From Adiantum capillus-veneris (Eukaryota; Streptophyta; Polypodiopsida; Polypodiales; Pteridaceae), in the NCBI GenBank assembly GCA_014529385.2, contig CM043944.1, forward strand, positions 178,924,740-178,988,739: DNA of 64,000 bases, in the 5' to 3' direction. How positions within the stretch are numbered: position 1 is the first letter of the stretch; the number at the start of each line of letters is the position of its first letter. The position numbers were made by a program, and so were the translations under genes. Shown in pieces: positions 11,033 to 22,619 of this stretch. Under the pieces are notes generated by a model. It was not told where the DNA came from, searched no databases, and was given only the letters and a program-made list of their open reading frames with translations.

Positions 11033-11700
11033 TGCAACCAAGTAAGCATGAATATTTTCATACCAAGCATGTAATGCTCTCTCCAAACCATACAAGGCTG
11101 ATTTACCTTGTTTTCCTACCCTTTAGTAAAACCATGAGGTTGCAATGCATGCACTTCTTAGTGCATATGACCATTCAAAAACATAGTCTTTCTGTCCAGT
11201 TGATGTAGGTTGCTTCTGTCTTAACTAAGATATTCATGAGCTACTAAATATGAAACAAAAGCCACTAGTGGAAACTTGTGTGTCATAGAAACCAGCCAAA
11301 TTCAAATCTAAAAAGGGATGTGAATCTAGCAACAATAATCCCCCTTGGGATAAAACAACCCAATATGTATAGTGACACACAAGTAGCAAAATATTAATTT
11401 AACTATCTTCCAATGCAAAACTTGAGCTATGCATAAATTTTCTTACCAGTGGTTTGAACATTGAAAATTAGGCTTTGTAATGCATACATAAATCAAGAAA
11501 TCAACATTGTGCTGGTAGAGAGTGAAATCATAGTAGTCTCTAGCATCATGAAGACTAATCTTCAAACCCATATCCATAGGACTAGCAATAGGCTTGTAGT
11601 CCTCAGGGCTAAATATATGCAACAATGTCTCAATATACTTTGTCTAGAACAAAGCAATGCTTCCATCAATTGGTGGTGTAACAAAAATTGGTCAGTGCTA
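11033..11700 (-). pseudogene. Old copia fragment with permuted RT and RNase H pieces
   Basis: Reading the minus strand from high coordinates: first the end of RT (ETLLHIFSPEDYKPIASPMD, KISLHDARDYYDFTLYQ), then RNase H (GLFYPKGD..., STSGF-type text around 11215-11330), then below about 11210 the earlier RT region (QLDRKTMFLNGH and the YGL-type MVWRE..HYMLGM stretch), which should precede the other two. So two pieces are joined in permuted order. The peptide wording is closest to the copia family at 13491-22101 and 56444-61939. It carries many stops. The nested copia 5505-11027 interrupts its RT, whose catalytic box continues at 5355-5499. Confidence 0.75.
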
Positions 11701-13485
<1,785 letters not shown>

Positions 13486-13490
13486 CCCCC

Positions 13491-13717
13491 TTTTGGAATT
13501 AGGGTTGGAGAGAAATGCACACAGCTTGGAGAAGATGAAGGAAGCTCAAAGCACACAATAGAGAGTGTGTTGCTTAGTGTGCAACGGAAACATAGATAGC
13601 CCTAGAGTGATGGACGTATATACAATGCACGGGGTGAAAAACCTCCTAAAGAGGGAAAAAATTCCCTTGTGGTCCTAGTGTGTTCACACACATCACTACC
13701 ACATGTACATGGTAACA
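13491..13717 (-). repeat. 3' LTR of the split copia
   Basis: 227 bp, the same length as 20195-20421. Minus-strand start TGTTACCATGTACATGTGG and end CCCTAATTCCAAAA. By hand about 27 of 227 positions differ from the 5' LTR (roughly 88 percent identity), indicating an old insertion. The outer terminus reads TTTT instead of TGTT on the plus strand. The purine tract complement AATCCCCCCCTGG follows at 13718-13730. Confidence 0.85.
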
Positions 13718-13793
13718 AATCCCCCCCTGGAGTGATGTGGTGAACGAGAGTTGGCACATGAGTAAAGGAAGGTGCCATGCCCTGAGGACATGA

Positions 13794-16744
13794 TCAATCC
13801 ACAAAGGGGAGTAAGCCCAAAGCTTTGCAGAAAGCTTCGAGCTTCTCACAAGACAATGCATTTGTGAAAAGATCTGCAAGATTGTCCTATGTTGGCACAT
13901 AAGCCACATTGATCTCTCTTGCTCTCACAAGACAATGCATTTTTGAAAAGATCTGCAAGGTTGTCCTTTGTTGGCACATAAGCCACATTGATCTACCCTG
14001 CTAAGAGCCTCTCCTGACATAGTGGTAATGCACCTCAATGTGCTTTATAAGAGCATGAAAAATTGGATTCCTTGCAACCATCAATGCGCTCTGACTGTCA
14101 GTGTAGATAGTGTTGGCAGTGTCCTATCCAATACCAAAATCAGCCATAAGGCGTCTGAGCCATGCACACTAAAACGTAGCTTTGAAGACTACCCTGTACT
14201 CAGCCTCACAACTAGAAGTGGCCACAGTAGGTTGCTTCTTGCTCAACCATGATATACATGAACTGCCAAGCATGAAACAAAAAACACTTGTGGACACTCG
14301 GGTGTCAAAACAACCAGCCCATTTTGAGTCCAAAAAAGCATGAAAGACCAGCGACAATGATCCCCCCTTGGGATAAAACAAGGCAAGATATAAAGTGCCA
14401 TTAAGTTAGAAGAAAATCCTCTTCACAGCCAACCAATGCTTAGACCCTAGGCTATGCATAAATCTGCTCACCTGTGAGCTGAATATCCGACCTCGTGTTG
14501 CATACATAAATGAGGCATCCAACAGTAGTTTGGTAAAGAGTGACATCTGTAGGATCACCACCATCATGAAGACTCAATTTTAAACCTCTTTCCATGGGAG
14601 TGGAAATAGGTTTGCAATCCTCAAGTCCAAACTTACATAGCAATGTCTCTATGAAACCTTTTTGATACAAGGGAATACCACCATCACACTGCTTAAATTG
14701 TATGCCCAAGTAATGATGCAACAACCCCAAATCTTTCATCTCAAAAGTAGCATTCAAATCAGCCTTAAACTTAGCAATATGTCTCTCATTTGGTCTAGTG
14801 ATCAACAAATCATCTACATAAAGAATCACTATGAGAAGTACATCACCCTTAGGTTTACATACATTGTGCTTTCTGTTGGACTGTTACAAAAGCCCCATTT
14901 GACCAAATGAGTGTCAGCTTTCTCATACCAAGTACGAGGAGATTGCTTCAACCCATACAAAGCCTTCTTACATCTGCACACTTTTTCCTCTTATCCTTTA
15001 TTGACAAAATCGCGAGGTGGCGTTACATAAACTTCCTCAAATATGTCACCATTCAAGAAAGCAATAATGTCTAATTGATGTGCATCCCAACCCAAAAGAG
15101 ATGACAATGTACATAGAAAATGCACAGTAGTCATACAACAAGTGAGAGCAAAAGTCTCTTTATAATCTATGCCTTTTTGTTGTGCATAACCCTTTGCACA
15201 AGCCGAGCCTCATAGCGATGAATCTCACCATCTGGCTTGCGTTTCAACTTGTAAACCCACTTTGTACCAATGGCCTTTTTGCTAGGAGGAAAATCACATA
15301 AAGTCCATGTGTCATTTTCTATAAGTGCATCATATTCTGATTACATGGCAGCCATCCAATTTTTTGAATTCTGTGCTTCATCAAAAGACAAAGGTTCCTC
15401 AACATCATGTAAGCTAGACACATCCGAAGCATAACAATTTGATACATAAGATGCATGGCCAGAGCATGAAAGAGTACGACTAGACAAAGGTGCATCCAAT
15501 TTACTGTCACGCAATGCATGCACCAGCCATTTTGGCATACCTATAGACTGCTCATTTTGCAGTCCTTTCCTCATTAAGTACATCTTGTACATCTACATCA
15601 GTAAGCTGATCTATAACCCCCATAGGCTGTACATTTTTCTCATTGGAAGTTACATTCAAACTTCCACCACTAAAAAGAGGCAACAAAGTGTGATAAATGT
15701 CTTGTGAGCTGACATTACTATCTCTAGTACATGACATCAAGGGATGAACAAAATCTTCCACAAACACTACATCCTGTAAAACCAAAATATGCTTCGTTTG
15801 TGAGTGATACAACCCGTAGCTTTTGCTTACAGCACTATAACCAACAAAAACACATTTGACAGCCTTATCATCCAATTTTCAGTGTTGTGTTTGTGGCACC
15901 AAAGCATATGCCAAACAACCAAAAACACACATGTACTCAATCGAAGGCTTTCTATCATGCCATGCTTCTTATGGAGTAATAGACTACAAAGCTTTTGTAG
16001 GACACGTGTTAAGTATATAAGTGGCACACATGAGAGCCTCAAGAAAAAAAGAATGCGACCAAGGTTGACTTTTGACCACACATCATGCCATTTCCGTAAG
16101 TGACCTCTTTTTCCTCTCAGCAACACCATTTTGCTGAGGTGTATAAGGCACTGTACATTGGTGTTTTATCCCACGACTAGCCAAAAATGTTTCATGAGAC
16201 ATATACTCCTCCCTCAATTAGAACGGGGGTGCCCATAGTACACTTTCAGCCATAGTCAAAAATTGTTTGAAGCACATAAAAACTTCGGACTTCACTTAAA
16301 GCGTAGATAGCCATGCATGCCTGGAGTAATCATCAATGAAAGTCACAAAGTAAAGGTAATTTCCCAAGGACAGAGTTTGCATGGGCCCACAAACATCACT
16401 ATCCACAAGCCGCAGCTTGCACGTGGCCCTAATTGAACCATCCTTTGAAAAATTTGAACACTACATCTTACCCAAAATACAGCCTTCACAAACATGTTTG
16501 ACAAGTGCTTCAAAAGGAGGCAAAGAAGCAACGATATCAAATTTCTGCAAACGCAGCAAATTGACAAAAATCAGATGGCCAAAATGTGCATGTCACAATT
16601 TTGCATCTGAAATAGCCCTTGAATCTGCAATTGCATTTGAAAACTTTTATCCACACTTGTCATACAAAGTGAGCTTATACATACCACAACACAAAAGGCT
16701 AGATGCAACAATTTCACTACCAAAACTGAGATCATGACACTCGA
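13794..16744 (-). pseudogene. Copia pol (integrase, RT, RNase H) of the split element
   Basis: Heavily broken. From 16744 downward on the minus strand: GAG-pre-integrase text, then integrase (VDSDVCGPMQTLSLGNYLYF, VPYTPQQNGVAERKRSLTE), then VFGCLAYALVPQ, LDDKAVKCVFVGYSAVSKSY and the linker (about 15552-15875). RT follows with KKAIGTKWVYKLKRKPDGEI-type text near 15230-15300 and an intact box ILYVDDLLITRPNERH at about 14800. RNase H has STSVFCFMLGSSCISWLSKK and SSCEAEYR at 14169-14381, then YTDSQSALMVARNPIFHA. The end LGLLPFVD stops at 13794. The DNGGEY-type second integrase motif is not readable. There are more than ten stops or frame changes. Confidence 0.85.
13845..14002 (-). repeat. 79-bp tandem duplication in the RNase H end of pol
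   Basis: Units 13845-13923 and 13924-14002 are nearly identical (both begin CTCACAAGACAATGCATTT). They repeat the codons for NVAYVPT..DNLADLFT. The length is not a multiple of three. Confidence 0.85.
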
Positions 16745-16921
16745 TATGAGATAATGGGCTAGGGTGGAGATGACTGTGGAGGCAAGGTATTAACATGGTG
16801 CTGCACCATGGTACAACACCCCATGTGTGTTGATAACTTGTGTGGAAGATGACATCTACCCTACATGTTGGGTAATTAATGTAAAATTTTATTATGGTTT
16901 CACTATAGTGTTTTGTATTAG

Positions 16922-17087
16922 GATGAGTTCACTGCATTTATGTCCAAAGAAAGAGGAAATCTAGATGCACTTGGACTAAATGATGTTGATAAAAATAAGA
17001 GACTGGTGGACAAGGACACAAAGGCAGAAGAGGAACGGTTGCAATATAGGGGCTACAAGTACTTATCAATTGCCAATCTTCTTAATG
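16922..17087 (+). pseudogene. Exon-like segment of an unrecognised gene
   Basis: A TATTAG acceptor is followed by 55 open codons (DEFTAFMSKERGNLDALG, then VDKDTKAEEERLQYRGYKY and LSIANLLNG) and a GTAATG donor. The composition is charged and gene-like, unlike the surrounding AT-rich DNA, but I do not recognise the family. The reading frame stays open past the donor to 17195, so it may instead be one longer exon. It could be the relic of a real gene or a captured fragment. Confidence 0.35.
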
Positions 17088-18047
17088 GTAATGATTTCTT
17101 CAAGCTTCTTTTTAGCATTAAATGGGATGAACTTGGTATGCTAAAGATCACTATAGATAATCTCTATTGTTTGACAAGCTCTAAAATCACTCCTTAGAGG
17201 TATTGAAGCTATTAGTTTCTCATTTTTAATTGTTTTCATTCCATTTTGTTTTTCTATATGATTAAGTGATATGTTGTTCTTATTGCTTGTAGAAAGAAGA
17301 TAATTTTGCACCTCATGAGCCTCACTAAGTCTAAGGATCCATTAGGAAGAGGATGGGGTCTAAGATGGCCTCTTTATTTGCCATGAGAATATGGAGGTGA
17401 TTAACAGTTTGACGTATAGATGTATGCCATGTGTACAAGAATGGTGGGTGTGTAAGAGAGGTGTAAGGATGGTCAAAGGGGGTGGACAACTTTATGATTT
17501 TTGGCCTTCCATAACTCCCACATATGATCTCCGACTTGAGCGGACTGGAATCTACATGCCGAGCTCTTTCCATAGGTATGCTACATGATATACTTTTGGC
17601 CGCTAGATTTTAAATTTCATTTTGGGGGAGAATTTTGAATTCAAATAAACTAGCCGTTTTGCCTGTTTGAATTCAAAATCGTCCTTTACTTGCTTTCTTA
17701 GTACTAAAGGTTTGACTCCCTTAAACTGCCAAATAAAGAGGCCCTCCTAGACTCCATTCTCTTCCAAAAGCCACAATATCTTCACTTTTGTGATTACAAG
17801 CTTTTTAGAAGCTACATGAAAAAGGAGACTTATTGGGCTCACTTGCATGGGAGGCTACACTTATGATTGAAAGGCTGAAAGAAGAAGGTCCATAACTTCC
17901 AAATTCTTTTGACCTATTCTGCAAGATGAGCATGAAGAATCATATTTTGCACGTAGACACTTGACCACTGTTCTTAATAAAATATAGCCATCTTTTTTTT
18001 ACACAAGATCAAGTTGAGTGTGTTTTTTGATTGAACTATGTATGTAG

Positions 18048-18139
18048 GCTTTTATTAATCTAATGGATGCGGTGAAGTCCTCCGACTCTAGTGAGAAGAT
18101 TCCAGAGCTTGTGTTGTTGGCTAAGAGAGTGATTTACAG
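18048..18139 (+). pseudogene. Exon-like segment, probably spliced to 18502-18655
   Basis: The acceptor TATGTAG precedes GCT TTT ATT AAT. The exon codes for AFINLMDAVKSSDSSEKIP and ELVLLAKRVIY and ends CAG before GTTTGC. It is 92 nt, leaving phase 2 (AG). The next acceptor at 18500-18501 supplies A TGG GTT, restoring Arg-Trp-Val. Matching phase and good splice signals at both ends support a real exon pair. Function unknown. Confidence 0.4.
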
Positions 18140-18256
18140 GTTTGCATCTTCCACTTGCACTCTTTGCAAAAAAAGAGCATTTCATTTTTTTGCCATGGTT
18201 TGGTGACAGTGGGTCATTTTGAGGATAATAAAATTTCATTCTTTGTTTAAAAAAGA

Positions 18257-18786
18257 TCCTTAAATCCATGTGGAAGCCCGATATGGGGTGGATGGTTTTT
18301 TTTGCAATACGTGCATGTGTAATGTCTATGTTGAAAACACTTAAATCTCTTGTGGAAGCCTGAGATAGGATTTATGGTTTATTTTGAAAAAGTGTTCTCC
18401 ATACAAAGGAGACTCTGGAGTTTTTTTTGGATACATGACATTTATTATACCATTGCATTTGTGTTCTTTTCAAAGTGGATGATGCTCTAAAAATTGTGTA
18501 GATGGGTTATGCAATGCGTTGAGGCACATGAATTGAATGAAGCCCCATTATTCACTAGAGAGTGGATTAATGTGCGTGATGAGAATACAATGTTCTCTCC
18601 CTCTTTGATTGAAAGGAGTCTAACGACTTTGATTGGAGATTTCCTATGTAGCTAGATTATGTTGACACCATTGGCTTGTGTATTGTTTTTATGAGATAAC
18701 AAAATCGTTAAAGTAATGGAAATAAGAGTTTATATAAAGGAAATCCCATGTGGGAGCCCTAGAAAGGGTGTACATGTTTTTTTATG
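18257..18786 (+). repeat. Three degenerate copies of a 45-bp motif
   Basis: Copies at about 18257-18304, 18341-18388 and 18739-18786 share the pattern AAATC.....GTGG.AGCC, then GA/TA..GGGT or GGATT, then ATGGTTTTTTTT or a similar T-run. They lie in the spaces around the exon-like segments. All three are in the same orientation. Confidence 0.6.
18502..18655 (+). pseudogene. Terminal exon-like segment of the same unknown gene
   Basis: After the TGTGTAG acceptor, the phase-matched frame reads (R)WVMQCVEAHELNEAPLF, then TREWINVRDENTMFSPSL and IERSLTTLIGDFLCS, ending at TAG 18653-18655. It would be the C-terminal exon. Acidic and hydrophobic residues alternate as in helical repeat proteins, but no domain is recognised. 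No stop interrupts the 51 codons. Confidence 0.4.
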
Positions 18787-19354
18787 AAGACTCTAACAAA
18801 ATTTTAAGAATCACATTTTTTGTACAATCTCAAAATACATACAGATGGTGCTTTTTATAAAGTTTTAATTTGCATAAGCATAGACATGCTTCCATATTTC
18901 TTAAAAGTGTTTGGTAGTTGAAGGATTGTATTATGAGGTTTTGATTTTTTCCACTACACAATGATACTTAAAGACATTGATCATTAGTGTAAAATTAGGG
19001 TTCAAAATCTCAAACAGTTCCAATTGTAAAAGCTCAAAACTAAAAGCTCACGAAAAAAAAATCCCCATCTATAGGTGGGATTTTGTGGTTGAAGGATTGG
19101 ATCATCAAGCACCAAAGGGCAAGCAAGGAAACTTGGGGGAAAAAAAGATTTTGAATATTTTTGTGGGGTTTTTTTTGGAGCTTAAGGGGCTCATTGCCTC
19201 ACGACGTTCCATGTGGCCGTTGCATATCCCATATGCAAGGTGGGGAGGTAGTGGCAAAGCATATATAGCCTGGAATATGGGATTACTATAGGCATCACAA
19301 TAGAGAGGGAGAGAGAGATCTCATCACTGGCTATGGCGGCCCATGGGGAGTGTT

Positions 19355-19398
19355 GTTGTCTGCATGTTGGTGGCCTGTGGCAGCAACATGCAGACAAC
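19355..19398. repeat. Perfect 15-bp inverted repeat (hairpin, 14-nt loop)
   Basis: Arms GTTGTCTGCATGTTG (19355-19369) and CAACATGCAGACAAC (19384-19398) are exact complements. No U-run follows, so it is not a bacterial-type terminator. It could be a small foldback. Confidence 0.7.
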
Positions 19399-19535
19399 GT
19401 TATCTGGTATCCGTGAGCCTTGGAGATGGTAGTGATGACATGGCAGTGGCTAAGGGCCTTGCTCTTGCCAGCCCTAATGGGGCCCATTTAGTTTTACTGA
19501 GGGAAAGGGTCACACATAGTTTTTTCACACCATCG

Positions 19536-19539
<4 letters not shown>

Positions 19540-19576
<37 letters not shown>
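19540..19576. repeat. Homopolymer of 37 C followed by 8 A
   Basis: A very long pure C-run. Its exact length may be unreliable. Confidence 0.9.
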
Positions 19577-19578
<2 letters not shown>

Positions 19579-20194
19579 AAAAAAGATGTAGCTCACATAT
19601 GCCTTGGGCTCCAAGGCGTCCGAGAAAAGTGATGGCTCACGTGCAATTGACACACGAATACCACACTTTATATTTACCACCCATCACCAATAGAAGAGTA
19701 TGCAGATTGCTATACTCATTCAACAAACGTAATAGTCATAGCATATACAACTTGAAATCCATCATTGACTTGTCTGGATTCTCCTTGCCTGTGAAAGCTG
19801 GTCCATAACTGTGTGTTGACATGATTTCAAATGCAAAAAAATTGTACCTTCTTGTCAAGCTAGGGGCAACCAGTGTGCTCCTCCATGGGGGCACCAAAAG
19901 ATGGAGAGGGAGACTGGGAGAACAGACCCGATATACAACACAAGGTTTCTCTATAGCTTAGGGCATTCACAACACCCCTATCCTCTCAAAAACACCTTCA
20001 TAAAGATACAAAACACACGAGAAGATCACCATATACACACTTTCAAATGATCACTCACCCAAAAAGACCACTGCATAGTACACAACCACCACCATAGCTT
20101 GTCTCAACCCTTAGAACACACACAACTGCTCAATCTCACTCTCTTTGCAAAGAACACTGTCGATTTGCGGGGTGGGGGGGAGGGGGGGGGGGGG

Positions 20195-20421
20195 TGTTAC
20201 CATATACGTGTGGTAGTGATGTTTGTGAACACACTAGGACCGTCGAGGCACTTTTTCCCTCTTTAGGAGCTTTTTTGCCCCGTGCATTGTATATATGCAG
20301 ATCACTCTAGGGATATCTATCTTTCCGTTTCACACTAAGAAACACACTCTCTATGGTGTGCTTTGAGCTTCCTTCATCTTCTCCAAGATGTGTGCATTTC
20401 TTTGCAACCCTAATTTCAACA
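20195..20421 (+). repeat. 5' LTR of the split copia
   Basis: 227 bp from TGTTACCATATACGTGTGG to CTAATTTCAACA. It contains GTGCATTGTATATATGCAG as a possible TATA region. It differs from 13491-13717 at about 27 positions by hand count. Confidence 0.88.
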
Positions 20422-20423
20422 AT

Positions 20424-20435
20424 TGGTATCAAAGC
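20424..20435 (+). other. Primer binding site
   Basis: TGGTATCAAAGC, one base different from the iMet primer site TGGTATCAGAGC, two bases after the LTR. Confidence 0.88.
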
Positions 20436-20774
20436 AGGTTGCATCCTTCCAAGCTTAGTCGCCAGCTGCTCCAGCACATGCATGCTCACGTTCTCTAATT
20501 TTTTTTAAGCTTTGGAAAGCATTTGCAAGTCAAATTTTTTTTTGGGAAAGCTCACTGAGCTCAGTCTACTCAAATTTTTGATTCGGGCTCATTTCAGCCT
20601 CCATTTCTACTACAAAGAGGTCTATGCAGGTAGTTTTTTCAATTTGTGCAAAATTTTTATCAGTGCCAAATAGTGCATAATAGGTCCCATACAATCGATT
20701 GAGTATTGTGTTATATAGCTCGTTCTGATCTCACTCAGCTTCTCCTCATTTTGAGTAATCAAGATGTGATCAAG

Positions 20775-21735
20775 ATGTTTGCTATTGATGAGGACAGATT
20801 GGATGGGGAAACTTACCCTATGTGGGCTTACATGATGCAACATGTTCTTGTGTCAAAGGGCGTCTGGAGTATTGTGTAGGGTATTGATGTAAGTCTTGGT
20901 TTTAAAGATGTAGGCGATGTTGAGGATGTTGCAGGTCTTACTGGAAGGATTGCTACTGTTAGAGTTGTTTTGCCTATGATAGAACAAGCTTGTTGGGATA
21001 TAAAGGATACGTAGGCTCATGCATTGATTGTGTTGTCTGTGAAGCGCACCATTACTCCTCACATTCATTCAATGAAATCTGCAAAACATTCTTGCAATAT
21101 TCTAGCAGGTCTTTATGCAAGCCGCAATTGCCAATGATGGCTAAAATTGCTTTGCTCCGTAAAGAGCTAGAATCAAAGATTGTGCATGAGGAAGATGATA
21201 TGGACACTTTCCTTGCTGGTGTGAAGGATATCGATGAGCAACTTATTTCTACAGGTGAAGTCATTTCAAACAGTTCCCTTGTGCATACTATTCTTGATGC
21301 CTTACCAGATCCTTACCAAGCGTTTGCTAGTACTTGGAGACTTATGACCCAAGAAAATCCTAAAGTTGTCAAGTTTGATGCATTATGCACATTGTTGTTG
21401 CAAGAGTCACTTTCCAAAAAAGACAGGACTAGGCAGTGTGCGATTGAACAGGCTTTTATTGCTTCTCAAAGAAAGGGTGGTAACAGCAATGCAGCCACTT
21501 CTTAGGGTTTTTCTGCGAGTGGAAAAACTTATGTTCCTAATGCTTCTACTGGCAGCAACTCGTATGGAAACTGTGGTGATAAGGGAAAAAAGAAGATGCG
21601 TTGCTATTAAAGATAATGATCATTTGATCAATCACTGTCCTAAGTTGAGGCCAAAGAGGCTAAGAAGAAAGAGGGTGGTTCTACTACAAATGCTGGTTCC
21701 ACTACAAATGCAGCTATCGTTGAGTCTTCTGTGAA
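20775..21735 (+). pseudogene. Copia gag of the split element
   Basis: It begins at MFAIDEDRLDGETYPMWAYM (20775) and stops after VSKGVWSIV. Other frames continue with KDVGDVEDVAGLTGRIA, AHALIVLSVKRTITPHIHS, then LRKELESKIVHEEDDMDTFL, AGVKDIDEQLISTGEVISNS and STWRLMTQENPKVV (20990-21505). The zinc knuckle near 21590-21650 is only partly readable (KKKMRCY, then DHLINHCPKL after two stops). Compared with the copy at 57032, the first 15 or so codons are lost. At least four stops or frame changes. Confidence 0.82.
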
Positions 21736-21798
21736 AGGAGACTGTATCTTGATGCAAGTGTAGAGTGCCCTTACAATCCTGATGTCCATGATGTATGC

Positions 21799-22101
21799 AT
21801 GTCAATTGTTGCAGATTCACATGTGTGGTATTTTGACAATGGTGCAACAAAGCACATTACCTCACATCATGAATTGTTCACCTCTCTTGAGTCTGTCTCT
21901 CACGGAAATTCAATCACTTGTGTCAACAATTCCTCTTATCTGATTCAAGGGGTTGGAGAGATTGTGCTATTTGCTACAAATGGAAATTCTTTCACACTTG
22001 TTGATGCATTTTATGTACCTGGGATCAAGAAGAATCTTTTGTCTATATCTGCACTTGCTAGACTTGGACTTGTAGTTCAATTTGTGGATGACAGATATGC
22101 A
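21799..22101 (+). pseudogene. Copia protease of the split element (truncated)
   Basis: The active site region reads HVWYFDNGATKHITSH; plant copia proteases have DSGAT, so Ser is Asn here. It continues ITCVNNSSYLIQGVGEIVLF, VDAFYVPGIKKNLLSISALA and RLGLVVQFVDDRYA, then loses all similarity at 22101, the inversion breakpoint. Codons after that are not copia. Confidence 0.85.
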
Positions 22102-22573
22102 ATTTTCCTGTCTCTTGCCCGCATTGTCACCCCTTCAGTGGGCAGTTTGAGTGCTTCTGCCACTATTTCTTTTGTGATTACCACCTTGACCTTGTTCCCT
22201 TGGGTGTCTGATATCTAGATGGTTTCGTATTCTTTGATCATGGACAGAAGCTCGTAAGATTTTGAAAGTCCACTCCACAAGGCTCTTGTTCATAGAAATG
22301 TCTGAGTCCCAACATGCGGTTAGCCACTTTGGTTTCACGCTTTGCAGCTACATCATAGACTTATTTGGACAGGAGTTTCAACTCCACCTGATGCCTTTCT
22401 TCACTCTTGAATCTGTTAGTCAAGATCGTAGTGTGGTGTTCTTCTAGCTGTTCTTTGGAAAGATAGGATGCTTTTGCCGCTTTGACTCACTCAGGGTCCA
22501 ATTGATACACAAGCAGTTCTTGTAGTTTTTCTTTTTAGTTTAGCTTCTTCTTGGCCTTCTTCGCGGCTTGCAT
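22102..22573 (-). pseudogene. Broken minus-strand ORF of an unidentified retroelement-like protein
   Basis: From the ATG at 22571-22573 the minus strand reads MQAAKKAKKKLN, a stop, KEKLQELLVYQLDPE, a stop, VKAAKASYLSKEQLEEHHTT and ILTNRFKSEERHQVELKLLSK, then ETKVANRMLGLRHFYEQEP. A frame change leads to GNKVKVVITKEIVAEALKLP. The last part resembles the text I associate with the plant 'putative plant transposon protein' found near retroelement gag (weak recognition). It is cut at 22102 by the inversion breakpoint. A palindromic tandem array lies about 190 bp upstream, as it does before the gag of element a. Confidence 0.45.
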
Positions 22574-22619
22574 TGCTCCTGTTCAGTGAATAGAATCAAA
22601 GTTAGCAGATTTGTCGGAT

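Larger units (their letters stand above)
13491..16744 (-). mobile_element. 3' half of a split copia element
   Basis: It contains, on the minus strand, integrase, RT, RNase H, a purine tract and a 227-bp LTR, but no gag, protease or 5' LTR. It stops at 16744, at the point equivalent to about 58572-58575 of the related full element 56444-61939. The missing 5' part, ending at the equivalent of 58570, lies inverted at 20195-22101. This is best read as one element cut by an inversion. Bases 13486-13490 (CCCCC) match the complement of 20190-20194. Confidence 0.85.
16745..20189. other. Segment between the two halves of the split copia
   Basis: About 3.4 kb that was inverted together with the 5' half, if the inversion model is right. 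It contains exon-like pieces on the plus strand at 16922-17087, 18048-18139 and 18502-18655, a thrice-repeated 45-bp motif, a hairpin at 19355-19398 and a 37-base C-run. No transposon protein was recognised inside it. Confidence 0.5.
20195..22101 (+). mobile_element. 5' half of the split copia element
   Basis: It holds a 227-bp LTR, a primer site, gag and protease on the plus strand. It matches the related element 56444-61939 up to GATGACAGATATGCA at 22101 (equivalent of 58570) and then all similarity ends. The rest of the same element lies inverted at 13491-16744. The five bases before it are GGGGG, complementary to the CCCCC before the 3' LTR. Confidence 0.85.

Noticed and set aside
19350-19808. 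152-codon plus-strand ORF with a long proline run
   Set aside because: It owes its length to the 37-base C-run; the flanking text has no recognisable domain.
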